DNA of 64,000 bases from Acinetobacter wuhouensis (GTDB lineage: Bacteria; Pseudomonadota; Gammaproteobacteria; Pseudomonadales; Moraxellaceae): assembly GCF_001696605.3 (NCBI RefSeq), contig NZ_CP031716.1, positions 1,116,001 to 1,180,000 on the forward strand. Direction: 5' to 3'. The translations under genes and the position numbers were made by a program. Under the pieces are notes generated by a model that saw only the letters and a program-made list of their open reading frames with translations, had not been told where the DNA came from and did not search any database. Shown here in pieces: positions 29,510 through 39,241 of the stretch (position 1 is its first letter; each line of letters opens with the position of its first letter).

Positions 29510-30421
29510 ATGGAACTCAGGCATTTACGCTATTTTGTTGCTGTTGTGGAAGAGCAAAGTTTTACCAAAGCCGCTGAAAAACTCTTTATCGCGCAACCAC
29601 CACTCAGCCGACAGATTCAAAACCTTGAAAGTGAGCTTGGAATCTCATTATTTGAGAGAGGAAGCCGCCCGTTGAAAACCACTGAAGCTGGGCAATTTTT
29701 CTATCAACATGCGGTTAAACTTTTGTCTAATGCGGAAGAGGTCAAAACCATGACCAAGCGCATTGGATTGATTGAAAAAGCTGTGACGATGGGCTTTGTC
29801 GGGTCATTACTTTATGGATTATTGCCCAAAATTGTCTATATGTTTCGTCAGCTACAACCACAACTGAAAATTGAATTGGTGGAAATGAGTACCAAAGATC
29901 AGATTCAAGCACTCAAAGAAGGACGGATTGATGTTGGATTTGGACGCTTACAAATTTCAGATCCTGCGGTACGACGGGTATTGCTTCGAGAGGAACCATT
30001 GATGTTGGCAGTACATACCAGTCATCCTTTGGCAGATTCAGAAGGTACATATTTTGCTGATATAGAAGATGAAAATTTGTTTCTGTACCCAAGCCATCCA
30101 AAACCTAATTTTTCAACTCAAGTACGAAATCTGTTTTCGGAACATGGTTTAGATCCTAAAAATCTAAAAGAAGTGCGTGAAATCCAGTTAGCTCTTGGCT
30201 TGGTCGCAGCAGGTGAGGGCGTCTGTGTTGTTCCTGAAAGTGCTAGAACTATTCAATTGCCCAATTTAAAATATATTCCGTTACGAGATAGTTCTGCGAA
30301 AAGCCCAATATTTATGGCGATTCGTTGTATGGATAAAAGTGAGGATATTCTTTCTTTATTTGATTGCATTTATCAAGTTTATGACTTGGAAGGCTTTCAA
30401 TATGATCGGGCAAAGATTTAA
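29510..30421 (+). CDS. benM: LysR-type regulator of the ben genes
   Basis: 303-aa LysR-type activator, paralogue of CatM (same [36 protein letters not shown] start). The family member responds jointly to benzoate and cis,cis-muconate and activates benABCDE. It is divergent from benA with its operator in between. The start is fixed by the LysR N-terminus; a clear Shine-Dalgarno is absent because the start abuts an operator box, which may limit translation. Confidence 0.92.
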   Translation: MELRHLRYFVAVVEEQSFTKAAEKLFIAQPPLSRQIQNLESELGISLFERGSRPLKTTEAGQFFYQHAVKLLSNAEEVKTMTKRIGLIEKAVTMGFVGSLLYGLLPKIVYMFRQLQPQLKIELVEMSTKDQIQALKEGRIDVGFGRLQISDPAVRRVLLREEPLMLAVHTSHPLADSEGTYFADIEDENLFLYPSHPKPNFSTQVRNLFSEHGLDPKNLKEVREIQLALGLVAAGEGVCVVPESARTIQLPNLKYIPLRDSSAKSPIFMAIRCMDKSEDILSLFDCIYQVYDLEGFQYDRAKI

Positions 30422-30836
30422 ATATCATTGCCAAGAATGATCAAACAATTGTTAAATCTTCATCAATTGATAAAGTAGATTTATTTAGCGCACTTAGTTA
30501 CTCATCATGTAAATAAGAGTGACTAAATTGTGCGTTCAAAATTATATTCAATAAGATAATTTATGTGAAAATTAACATATTGAAAATTCAGAAGATCTAG
30601 TAAATTTCTATTTCAACAGTAAATATAAACACCAATTAAAAATAAATAACAAAATAATGATAGAAAAATAAGCATCCAAATTATGAATTATTTTTTTTAA
30701 AATACTGTTTCTTCAATATTTTTTAATAAACCGACCTTTAAGGTATGGATTTATATGTAATCGGTTTTGGACAAAAAAAAAGGCTTCATCCATTGTTTGG
30801 GAAATTTTTATCACGTTTCTCAGCAGGAGGCTGATT
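30422..30836. promoter_or_regulatory. benM-benK intergenic region
   Basis: This 415-bp AT-rich gap has no gene. A weak long hairpin lies near 30487-30535 (arms resembling GCGCA..TTAGT and ACTAA..TGCGT) and may end benM. A half-conserved BenM box, CGACCTTTAAGGTAT at 30732-30746, lies about 90 bp upstream of benK and could give BenM control of the transporter. Confidence 0.45.
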
Positions 30837-32204
30837 ATGCAAACGAATAAATTAAATATAAATAGCATTGTGGATGACGCTAAATTTACACCATTTCATT
30901 GGAGTGTTTTATTATGGTGTTTGAGTATTATTATTTTTGATGGCTATGACTTGGTGATTTATGGAGTCGCTTTGCCATTACTCATGCAAGAATGGGGATT
31001 AACAGCAGTTCAAGCGGGATTGCTTGCCAGTACAGCACTATTTGGCATGATGTTTGGTGCAATGAGTTTTGGGACGCTGTCAGATAAATTGGGTCGTAAA
31101 AAGACCATTATGATTTGTGTCGCTATTTTCAGCGGTTTTACTTTTCTGGGTGCATTTGCTTCTACACCGATTGAGTTTGGAGTTTTACGTTTTCTCGCAG
31201 GGCTTGGAATTGGCGGTGTGATGCCGAATGTTGTTGCCTTAATGACTGAATATGCACCGAAAAAAATTCGTAGTACCTTGGTTGCAGTGATGTTCAGTGG
31301 TTATGCGATTGGTGGGATGACTTCTGCATTATTGGGTGCATGGTTGGTTGCGGATTATGGTTGGAAGATCATGTTCTATATTGCCGCTATTCCAATGATT
31401 TGCTTACCTTTGATTTGGAAATTTTTACCTGAATCATTGATGTTTTTAACTCAAAAAGGTGAAAGAGATAAAGTCGCTGAAATTGTTCAAAAAATTTCAC
31501 CACAGCAAAATATCACAACAAGTACTGAATTTAGTTTAAATGAAGCAAGTAATGAAGATGAAGCACCGCTCAAAGCTTTATTTCAACAAGGTCGTACTTT
31601 TAGCACCATGATGTTTTGGGTGGCATTTTTCATGTGTTTGTTAATGGTTTATGCGCTTGGAAGTTGGTTACCGAAATTGATGATTCAAGCTGGCTATTCA
31701 CTTGGCGCAAGTATGCTTTTCCTTTTTGCTTTAAATATTGGTGGCATGGTTGGAGCAATCGGTGGTGGCGTCTTGGCAGATCGGTTCCATTTAAAACCTG
31801 TACTTACGATTATGTTTAGTGTAGGTGCTGTGGCATTAATTTTACTCGGTTTTAAGAGTCATCAAATTTTATTGTATAGCCTGATTGCGATTGCGGGGGC
31901 TGCAACGATTGGATCACAAATACTACTTTACACTTTTGTCGCACAATTTTATCCAGCAGCAGTACGCTCAACAGGCATGGGCTGGGCTTCTGGTATTGGA
32001 CGTATCGGTGCAATCGTTGGACCTGTCCTAACTGGTGCTTTATTGACTTTACAATTACCACATCAAATGAATTTTCTCGTAATTGCGATTCCTGGTTTTA
32101 TCGCAGCACTCGCAATTTTCTTGGTGAATTTAAAAGCTTCAGTCGAAAAGCAGACAATTGAAAGTATAGATTACTCGAAAAGAACAGTGAGAGAGTTGTC
32201 TTGA
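30837..32204 (+). CDS. benK: benzoate MFS transporter
   Basis: 455-aa, 12-helix major facilitator of the aromatic acid:H+ symporter family. Family marks are DGYDLVIYGVALPLLM in helix 1, GTLSDKLGRKK between helices 2 and 3 and the RFLAGLGIGGVMPN stretch in helix 4. AGGAGG stands 7 bp before the ATG. With benE interrupted, it is the only intact benzoate permease visible in this window. Confidence 0.92.
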   Translation: MQTNKLNINSIVDDAKFTPFHWSVLLWCLSIIIFDGYDLVIYGVALPLLMQEWGLTAVQAGLLASTALFGMMFGAMSFGTLSDKLGRKKTIMICVAIFSGFTFLGAFASTPIEFGVLRFLAGLGIGGVMPNVVALMTEYAPKKIRSTLVAVMFSGYAIGGMTSALLGAWLVADYGWKIMFYIAAIPMICLPLIWKFLPESLMFLTQKGERDKVAEIVQKISPQQNITTSTEFSLNEASNEDEAPLKALFQQGRTFSTMMFWVAFFMCLLMVYALGSWLPKLMIQAGYSLGASMLFLFALNIGGMVGAIGGGVLADRFHLKPVLTIMFSVGAVALILLGFKSHQILLYSLIAIAGAATIGSQILLYTFVAQFYPAAVRSTGMGWASGIGRIGAIVGPVLTGALLTLQLPHQMNFLVIAIPGFIAALAIFLVNLKASVEKQTIESIDYSKRTVRELS

Positions 32205-32620
32205 TTAGCCATTAAAAAAACAGTGTGAATTTGGCGGTCTGAATGATATTGATTTGAAGTATGATTTGCCCCCCAAAATTTTAAAATAGAATATTATTGA
32301 ATTGATGTTCTGCAGTAATATTAATTCAATAATTAGGTTTTCCTGAAAAAATGATACACGAAAACGTATCCCAAAATTTCAAAGTATGAGTTATTTATGG
32401 TACAAAACTCTGATTGTAAATGTTTCTATGAGTGATTGAATAACTTAGAAAATCTGGTCGAGTGCGCTGTTTATTTTAAATAAAAACTTAATATTATGTT
32501 TAGTTGATATTAAAAATAAACATTATTATTCAAATATATATTTTATAAAATTGTTTTAAATTAAAACGAATTGTCTATAATATTTTTTCGCACATCATTA
32601 AACTTTCAATAGCGAAGAAT
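32205..32620. other. AT-rich spacer with a possible benK terminator
   Basis: This 416-bp gap has no gene. ATTATTGAATT (32293-32303) pairs with AATTCAATAAT (32323-32333) and is followed by GGTTTT, a weak terminator candidate for benK. Nothing else is recognised. Confidence 0.4.
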
Positions 32621-33859
32621 ATGACCTTAGAAAATGAAGTTGAAGATATTCAGAAAGAACGACATGAATTTGAAACTTTATTGGGTCATCAAAAAAAACA
32701 AATCGCATCACAATTTTCAGAAGAATTAGAAGAAAAGTTCTGGAATGATCGACAAGCACGAATTTGTAAGTTGATTATCAGTGCATTCATTCCAGCCAGT
32801 ATTTTTTATTTGATTTTTGAAATCATTAGTTTACCGATCAATTATTTTACCACCGAAGCTCAATTTAGAAATCATGATGTATTCATGACCTTGATTTCAT
32901 ATACAACAGGATGGGTGGCTTTGTTGTGCATTTATATCATGGCGAAGCATCCGATTTGGAAAAATAATTATAGTGCTATCGTGAGTACCGTCATTTGTAT
33001 CAGTTTAACTATCGTTCAAAGTGTTTTATTTTTAACGCAATCACTGGCTATGACATGGCGTGGTACGCTGATTATCATTTTCGCGTTGATGTTTGCTTAT
33101 ATGTGTTCTGGGCTAAGACCATTACATACTTTTGTTGCAGGGATTATTGCCGCGGTTTTGACATGTATTGTTTTGGGATTGACTGCTAAGCATGTCCCAC
33201 CATGGGTATTATTTAATGTCATGATCTTGGGAAATTTAGTGGGCTTAGGGCTTGCTATTTTAACGGTCTCCACAGAACGAGTACGCTTTTTACAGTCACG
33301 AATTATTGAACTAGATAAAAAATTGTATGAAATTTTAAATAAACATCTAACCACGATTAGTCAACAAGATACTTTAACATTATTGGGAAATCGGCGTAGT
33401 TTTAAGTATCAAATGGAAGAAATGATTCAATGGACACAGCAATCTCAGAGTAGTTTAGCTGTACTGTTTATTGATGTAGATTTTTTTAAAATGTTTAATG
33501 ATGTCTATGGGCATCAACAGGGTGATTTGGCTTTAGTACGTGTTGCTCAAACCTTAAAAAGACATATTTCAGAAGATGATTTGGCGATTCGTTATGGAGG
33601 AGAAGAGTTTGTCATTGTTTTGGTGAATACGAATTTACAAGAATCAAAACAGATTGCTGAAAACATTTTACAAGACATACGAGACCAAAAAATAGTTCAT
33701 GAGAAATCAGAAATTTCTGCATATTTAACATTAAGTATTGGTATGACCTTATATAAAAATAAACAGATGGCGTATGATGAGATTTTAAATGTCGCAGATA
33801 ATGCTTTGTATGAATCAAAGCGTTTAGGTCGAGATCGTTTGACCTACTTAGAAATTTAA
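32621..33859 (+). CDS. membrane diguanylate cyclase (GGDEF)
   Basis: 412-aa protein with a short N-terminal coiled coil (residues 1-45), about six membrane helices (48-216) and a C-terminal GGDEF domain that makes cyclic di-GMP from GTP. The active site RYGGEEF is at residues 324-330, preceded by LFIDVDFFKMFNDVYGHQQG. The inhibitory RxxD site appears to be lost: the position of its Arg is Ser 317 (SEDD). Product inhibition may therefore be weak. There is no EAL partner adjacent; the phosphodiesterase at 44643 is 11 kb away. Confidence 0.85.
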   Translation: MTLENEVEDIQKERHEFETLLGHQKKQIASQFSEELEEKFWNDRQARICKLIISAFIPASIFYLIFEIISLPINYFTTEAQFRNHDVFMTLISYTTGWVALLCIYIMAKHPIWKNNYSAIVSTVICISLTIVQSVLFLTQSLAMTWRGTLIIIFALMFAYMCSGLRPLHTFVAGIIAAVLTCIVLGLTAKHVPPWVLFNVMILGNLVGLGLAILTVSTERVRFLQSRIIELDKKLYEILNKHLTTISQQDTLTLLGNRRSFKYQMEEMIQWTQQSQSSLAVLFIDVDFFKMFNDVYGHQQGDLALVRVAQTLKRHISEDDLAIRYGGEEFVIVLVNTNLQESKQIAENILQDIRDQKIVHEKSEISAYLTLSIGMTLYKNKQMAYDEILNVADNALYESKRLGRDRLTYLEI

Positions 33860-33996
33860 TTGGATATGATATTCAACACTTTTATTCGTAGAAAATCAGA
33901 GCAATTACAGCATCGATTTTAGAAGAACATCGCTTCTACATAGTTTTCACGTCTACAAAGCGGTATCATAGTTGCATCAATACCTTGGGCTATACT

Positions 33997-35064
33997 ATGA
34001 AAATTGTTGCAGATGAAAATCTCGCATTTACCGAATATTTTTTTGCTGAATTTGGCGATATTCATCAAGCAGCAGGGCGTAGTTTAAGTCATGACAATGT
34101 GATAGATGCTGAAGCATTATTGGTACGGTCAGTCACAAAAGTGAATGAACAACTGATTCAAAATACACCACTTAAATTTGTGGGCAGTGCCACAATTGGT
34201 ACCGACCATCTCGACATATCAGCAATCGAAGCACAGCAAATTGCTTGGTCAAATGCAGCAGGGTGTAATGCACAAGCTGTGGCAGAATATGTCATCACTG
34301 CATTATTAAAATTGAATCCAACACTTTTATCGCAGAATAACCAATTTACTTTAGGCATTATTGGTTTGGGGAATGTGGGTTCACGTTTGGCTTATATGGC
34401 GAAACTTTTGGGTTGGAATGTCATCGGCTATGATCCTTTTGTACAGCATCATGATATTCAACAGGTTGAATTAGAAGAATTACTCAAAAATTCAGATGCA
34501 ATCACGACACATGTGCCATTAACAAAATTAGGTGATTACCCAACCTATCATTTGATCAATGCAGAAACTTTGGCAATGGTAAAGCCTGAAACTATTCTGA
34601 TTAATTCAGCACGTGGCCCAGTTATTGAAGAAGCTGCTTTAATTCAAGATATTCTTCAAACAAAACGTAAAGTCGTACTGGATGTGTTTGAACATGAGCC
34701 TGAAATTTCACAACAATTATTAGATTTAGTGACCATCGTGACACCACATATTGCAGGTTACAGCTTGGAAGGCAAGGCACGTGGTACACAAATGATTTAC
34801 GAAGCCTTTTGTAAAACTTTTGATTATCCTGCACATAAAAAATTTGAATCACAACTTCCTGCATGTGATCAGTATTTCTATGGCAATAGTATTAAACAAA
34901 CTTTGAAGCATCATTTGTCTGATATTTATAATATTTCACGTGATGACCAAAATCTACGAGCATGTTTAAAAGATGGCAAGGTTGATCAAAAAGCTTTTGA
35001 TTATCTCCGTAAAACCTATCCTTTGCGCCGTGAATGGGCAGCGCACGGAGGTCCTAAAGCATGA
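33997..35064 (+). CDS. pdxB: erythronate-4-phosphate dehydrogenase
   Basis: Second step of DXP-dependent pyridoxal phosphate synthesis. 355 aa from ATG 33997 (MKIVADENLAFTEYFF); a TTG at 33985 is less likely. The D-isomer 2-hydroxyacid dehydrogenase fold has NAD motif GIIGLGNVGSRLA near residue 113 and NSARGPVIEE near 200, plus the extra C-terminal PdxB domain. The gene overlaps epmA by 4 bp. Confidence 0.93.
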   Translation: MKIVADENLAFTEYFFAEFGDIHQAAGRSLSHDNVIDAEALLVRSVTKVNEQLIQNTPLKFVGSATIGTDHLDISAIEAQQIAWSNAAGCNAQAVAEYVITALLKLNPTLLSQNNQFTLGIIGLGNVGSRLAYMAKLLGWNVIGYDPFVQHHDIQQVELEELLKNSDAITTHVPLTKLGDYPTYHLINAETLAMVKPETILINSARGPVIEEAALIQDILQTKRKVVLDVFEHEPEISQQLLDLVTIVTPHIAGYSLEGKARGTQMIYEAFCKTFDYPAHKKFESQLPACDQYFYGNSIKQTLKHHLSDIYNISRDDQNLRACLKDGKVDQKAFDYLRKTYPLRREWAAHGGPKA

Positions 35065-36041
35065 GTGAATCTGTAAATTATCAGCCGACTTGCGATTTAA
35101 AAGCATTAAAAGCCCGTGCCAAAATGTATGCTCAACTTCGTCAGTTTTTTGCGGAACGTGATGTGTTGGAAGTGGAAACACCTGTACTTTCGCAAGCAGG
35201 CGTGACCGATGTGCATTTGGCTTCTGTGCAGGCACAGCGTCATGTACAAGGCAAAAAACAGATGCATTATCTACAGACTTCCCCTGAATTTGCCATGAAG
35301 CGTTTGCTTGCAAGTGGCAGTGGGGCGATTTATCAAATCTGTAAAGTCTTTCGTGATGATGAGCATGGGCGTAAGCACAACAGTGAATTCACCATGTTGG
35401 AATGGTATCGTCCTGAGTTTTCATTGAAAGATTTGATGTTGGAAGTGACCGATTTACTCAATGTGGTTTTGGCTGAGCGTTTTGGTGAAGTTCGCCCAAC
35501 GATTTACAGTTATAAGCACGCCTTTATGGATCGTTTGGATTTAAATCCATTGCAAGCGACTTTAAAGGAATTAAAAGATGCTTGTCGCCGTGTCGGTTTA
35601 AATTTGGATTTGGGTGATGATCGTCTAGGCTACATAGACCTATTATTTTCTCACATGGTTGAGCCAAGTTTAGGTTTCGATACACCTGTGTTTTTAACGG
35701 ATTTTCCACCTGAAATGGCGTCACTTGCCAAGACACGTATTGATGAAGATGGGGAATTGGTTGCAGCTCGTTTTGAGTTGTATATCGAAGGTTTGGAACT
35801 TGCCAATGCTTATGATGAACTGATTGATGCAAATGTATTGCGTGGTCGTTTTGAAGTGGATAATGCTGAGCGTGAAAAGTTGGGCTTACATGTGATGCCG
35901 ATAGATGAGTATTTGCTTGCCGCATTACCAAATATGCCTGAATGTTCTGGAATTGCTTTGGGGATTGATCGTTTATTGATGGTGGTGACCAATCAAATGA
36001 AGCTCGAAAAAGTGGTGAGTTTTACAGCGGATGTGTCGTGA
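35061..36041 (+). CDS. epmA: elongation factor P beta-lysyltransferase
   Basis: 326-aa class II lysyl-tRNA synthetase-like enzyme (also PoxA/GenX/YjeA) that attaches beta-lysine to elongation factor P. Class II motifs are visible: VLEVETPVLS, motif 2 CKVFRDDEHGRKHNSEFTML and motif 3 GIALGIDRLLM at the end. It lacks the anticodon-binding domain of LysS, as expected. It is coupled to pdxB by a 4-bp overlap and followed by a terminator. Confidence 0.93.
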   Translation: MSESVNYQPTCDLKALKARAKMYAQLRQFFAERDVLEVETPVLSQAGVTDVHLASVQAQRHVQGKKQMHYLQTSPEFAMKRLLASGSGAIYQICKVFRDDEHGRKHNSEFTMLEWYRPEFSLKDLMLEVTDLLNVVLAERFGEVRPTIYSYKHAFMDRLDLNPLQATLKELKDACRRVGLNLDLGDDRLGYIDLLFSHMVEPSLGFDTPVFLTDFPPEMASLAKTRIDEDGELVAARFELYIEGLELANAYDELIDANVLRGRFEVDNAEREKLGLHVMPIDEYLLAALPNMPECSGIALGIDRLLMVVTNQMKLEKVVSFTADVS

Positions 36042-36088
36042 GGGATTGAAATCTAAAAGGCATTTTTGTGGTAAAATAGATTAAAAAT

Positions 36089-36116
36089 AAAGCGACTTTT
36101 TTCAAGTCGCTTTTTT
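36089..36116 (+). terminator. Rho-independent terminator after epmA
   Basis: AAGCGACTT (36090-36098) pairs with AAGTCGCTT (36104-36112), followed by T6. It ends the pdxB-epmA transcript. Confidence 0.85.
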
Positions 36117-36178
36117 GATCATAAGTGGCGATATTTATAATAATTAAGATATTGAAAAATAACAAATATTTAATTTAT

Positions 36179-37660
36179 TGTTATTCACCAATTAAAATGT
36201 CTATGCGATAAACCATTTAAAATGTCCTGTTTTTAACCACAAGAGTCAAGCACAGGATTTAAGTTTCTTTGTTCAACAACAGCTTTCTGAGCTTTACGAC
36301 TTGGCATACTTTTCTTGGCCCGGGAACGTTTATTCTGTTTTTCTAGTTCTTCATGCTGCTGTTGAATATGCGCCAGGACTGAACCTAACCGTTTATTCTC
36401 AACAATCTCATTTTGCTGTAGCCCAGCCAATTTATTGAAGATGCTGTAGTTGAGCTTTCGTCCTTCATGCATGAGGGCCACAGTGCCATCCGGATACTCC
36501 AGAAATGCAATGTATTGCCCAGCAAGCTTATGATTCAGCTCTGTCGGTTCAAGCAGATAAATACATTTGTCATAGGTAATCGTCAGGTTCTTGGTGACCT
36601 TACGCGGTTCCTGCCAGGTAAAAATATCATCCAGTTCAAGATCAGATTCGGTTAATGGACGATGCAGGTTCTTTGAGTTTCGCGCACATTTGGCGAACTT
36701 CTGATTGAACTGCTCAATAAAGCAGGGCAACCAGGCATTTGCTTCTGCAATCGAACAGATGCCTTCCAGGCGCATCTCCTTGATCAAACGGTCCTGAAGG
36801 GTTCTATTCGCTCGCTCTACGCGACCCTTCGCCTGTGGGGAGTTGGCGAAGATAATATCAATGTTTAACTCATTCAGAATCCGCCCAAATTGCGTGATCT
36901 TGCTGTCTTGGCTGGATTTCTGATTCACTCTGAATACCGAGTGTTTATCGCTGTAAAAGGCCAAGGGCTTGCCGTATTGCTCAATGTAGGCTCGGGTTGA
37001 AAGCATATAGTCAAAGGTCGTTTCAGCCTCACAAAAGCGCAGATGCAACAGCTTGCCGGTAGCATCATCGATATAAACCAGCAAACAGCATTTGGTGGCT
37101 CTTCCTTCAAACCAGTCATGATATGAGCCATCAATCTGGATCAGCTCACCGAAGCAATCACGGTTATAGCGTGGCTGGTATGGGCGTTTTAGACGTTTGG
37201 ATCGCGGAATCCAAAGGTCATTTGCAGTCATCCAGCGCCGAACCGTTTCTACCGGGATATTCAGGTCAAACATGCTGCTGAGCTTCTCATGCGCCAAGGT
37301 AGGTCCAAAGCCCAGCAGATGTTCAGAAATAATGGAAAGACATTGCGATTTTAATAAATCGTCATGGCGATGATGGCCCGGTTGACCACGACTGGCATGC
37401 GTCATGCCTGAAACACCATCTTGATTGAGCTTCTGCAATAACCGGGTAATTTGACGGGTGGAAAGATTCAGGATTTCAGCAGCACGGACTTGGGTAATAC
37501 GATGATCTCGAACGTCTTGCAGAACTGCAAGACGTTGAATTTCTTTGTCAGACATAGTGATCAGCATCTATATTTTATATCCAGTCCATGGTGATAAAAA
37601 TCATCATAAACCAGACATTTTTATTGGTGAGAATATAGACACTTTAAATGGGTTCTAACA
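36179..37660 (-). mobile_element. IS1202-family insertion sequence next to a dif-like site
   Basis: 1482 bp. Both ends begin TGTTA and carry imperfect inverted repeats of about 45 bp in which a related block occurs twice (CACCAATTAAAATGTCTAT then ACCATTTAAAATGTCC on the left). A 5-bp target duplication TTTAT flanks the element (36174-36178 and 37661-37665), and the right copy is followed directly by the XerC arm of the dif-like site at 37666. A subgroup of the IS1202 family typified by ISAjo2 and ISAba32 is reported to target XerC/D sites this way. Confidence 0.88.
36233..37555 (-). CDS. IS1202/ISNCY-family transposase
   Basis: 440 aa from MSDKEIQRLAVLQDVRD; a possible upstream ATG at 37567 adds four residues. 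N-terminal helix-turn-helix segments (VRAAEILNLSTRQITRLLQK) are followed by an rve-type core with Asp in LIQIDGSYHDWF, Asp in AFYSDKHSVF and Glu in GRVERANRTLQ, and by a basic C-terminus. The frame is intact, so the copy is probably functional. Confidence 0.9.
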   Translation of the reverse strand: MSDKEIQRLAVLQDVRDHRITQVRAAEILNLSTRQITRLLQKLNQDGVSGMTHASRGQPGHHRHDDLLKSQCLSIISEHLLGFGPTLAHEKLSSMFDLNIPVETVRRWMTANDLWIPRSKRLKRPYQPRYNRDCFGELIQIDGSYHDWFEGRATKCCLLVYIDDATGKLLHLRFCEAETTFDYMLSTRAYIEQYGKPLAFYSDKHSVFRVNQKSSQDSKITQFGRILNELNIDIIFANSPQAKGRVERANRTLQDRLIKEMRLEGICSIAEANAWLPCFIEQFNQKFAKCARNSKNLHRPLTESDLELDDIFTWQEPRKVTKNLTITYDKCIYLLEPTELNHKLAGQYIAFLEYPDGTVALMHEGRKLNYSIFNKLAGLQQNEIVENKRLGSVLAHIQQQHEELEKQNKRSRAKKSMPSRKAQKAVVEQRNLNPVLDSCG

Positions 37661-37665
37661 TTTAT

Positions 37666-37693
37666 ACTTCGTATAACGCCCATTATGTTAAAT
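37666..37693 (+). other. dif-like XerC/XerD site, C-to-D orientation
   Basis: XerC arm ACTTCGTATAA, 6-bp centre CGCCCA, XerD arm TTATGTTAAAT. Both arms match Acinetobacter dif/pdif consensus closely. It lies 5 bp from the IS1202-family element and 144 bp upstream of the P-loop gene, with a mate in inverse orientation at 40704. It could be a plasmid-type pdif in the chromosome or the chromosomal dif itself. Confidence 0.85.
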
Positions 37694-37837
37694 AGAGGGC
37701 TATTTAGTAGATAACTCAAGTATTAGTGATTTTATTTTAAATAATAAGGGAATAAGTCTATGAAAATATTTAATATAGAATTAGTATATAAATATTTTTT
37801 TAATTTCAATTATTTATTAAATTTTATTGAGGGCTAA

Positions 37838-38761
37838 ATGGATATTCTTGAATGGATTAATGTGGGTAAAGTGGCTGCTGAGAGAGATGATTTGTTGTCA
37901 GAATACTTCTTTGATAACGGAGTTTTAGATAAGGTAATTGATAGTCCTTCATCATTTTTAGTGCTAGGCCGAAAAGGGGCTGGAAAAACTGCAGTATTTA
38001 AATATCTATCAGAAAATGCGCACAACTTTATAAGTCAAAAAGATATATTAGTTTCTTTATCATTTGAAGATTATAATTGGAATATTCATTCACTTTTATT
38101 AGATGAAAAAAAAGCTGAATCATTAGCATATAAACAATCATGGAAGCTTGTAATTCTTATTGAAAGCATCAAAGCCTATAGAGAATGGTTTATTAGTGAA
38201 AAAAAGAAGGTGCCGAAAGAGCTTGAAAAATGTAATACACTTTTAGAAAAGATCTTTGACTCCCCAATTCCATCGATATATCAAGTTATTGGTAAGAAGA
38301 TTTTATCGTTATCTGGAGTTACTTTACCGAAAGCTGGATTATCAATTGAAGACGGTGGACTTGAAGGGTTAGAACTTAATGTTGGAGAGGTTTCCTTTCA
38401 AGATGTTCAAAAAAATCAATCATTAAAGCAACATCTATCAGAAAATATTGAACACTTAATAGATTTCTTAGATAAGTCTTTACAAAAGCTATTAGCTGAA
38501 AACAATCTTCCTGTTGTGTATTTGTGCTTCGATCGTATTGACGAGGCTTGGGATAATGTTTCTTACAGCTCATCTAAACGAGTTATTGCAGGCTTAGTAA
38601 GTGCTAGTGACTCTATTACTAGTCAATACAAAGAAAAAATAAGACCGATTATTTTTTTGAGAGAAGATATCTTTGATGTTCTCAGCATTAATGATGCTAA
38701 TAAATTACGCGAAGATTGTGGAGCCTTACTGCATTGGAATAAAGCTTCTTTGGCTAGTTTA
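37838..38761 (+). pseudogene. P-loop ATPase, Sll1717-like, N-terminal part
   Basis: 308 codons of a P-loop protein cut by an insertion after ASL. Walker A is GRKGAGKT at residues 44-51, and the Walker B-like motif is VVYLCFDRIDEAWDN near 230. The family resemblance is to the P-loop ATPases named after cyanobacterial Sll1717, whose role is not known. Removing the 1282-bp insert and one TTTA rejoins the gene in frame (ASL then LLRRINYFAK) to give about 513 aa. The gene lies between two inverse dif-like sites with very AT-rich surroundings, which indicates acquisition. Confidence 0.82.
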
Positions 38762-38849
38762 AGAGATGGATCCGTAAATTTGAACAACTCCTATAAGTGA
38801 TATTCTGCTCCTCAAATGATGTTATAAACATCAATATATGGAGTATTTT

Positions 38850-39155
38850 ATGGCACGTAGACCAAGAAGAAATCATTCAAATGATTTTAAAGCTAAGGTA
38901 GCACTTGCTGCGATTAAAGCAGAAAAAACACTTGCTGAATTGAGTGCTGAGTTTGATGTTCATCAAAACCAAATTATTGACTGGAAAAATCAATTGATCT
39001 CAGCTTCCTCGCAAGCTTTCGATCAATCAAAAGCTCCAACAGAACCACCCATCGATCTAAAAAAACTACATGCAAAAATCGGTGAGCAGGCATTAGAAAT
39101 TGATTTTTTAGAAGGTGTGTTGAAGAAACTGGGCCGCTTCAACCACAAAAGTTAA
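38850..39155 (+). CDS. IS3-family transposase OrfA
   Basis: 101 aa from MARRPRRNHSNDFKAKVALA, with GGAG 6 bp upstream of ATG 38850; an in-frame ATG at 38838 is less likely. It has a helix-turn-helix (KTLAELSAEFDVHQNQIIDW) and a C-terminal zipper-like helix. A TTTTTTA slippery site near its end should shift ribosomes into OrfB. Confidence 0.88.
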   Translation: MARRPRRNHSNDFKAKVALAAIKAEKTLAELSAEFDVHQNQIIDWKNQLISASSQAFDQSKAPTEPPIDLKKLHAKIGEQALEIDFLEGVLKKLGRFNHKS

Positions 39156-39241
39156 TCGACGACTCACTTCAGATTTCAGTATCTAAGCAAGCTAAGCTGC
39201 TGAAAGTCTCCCGTGGTTGTTATTACTATCGCCCAAAACCT

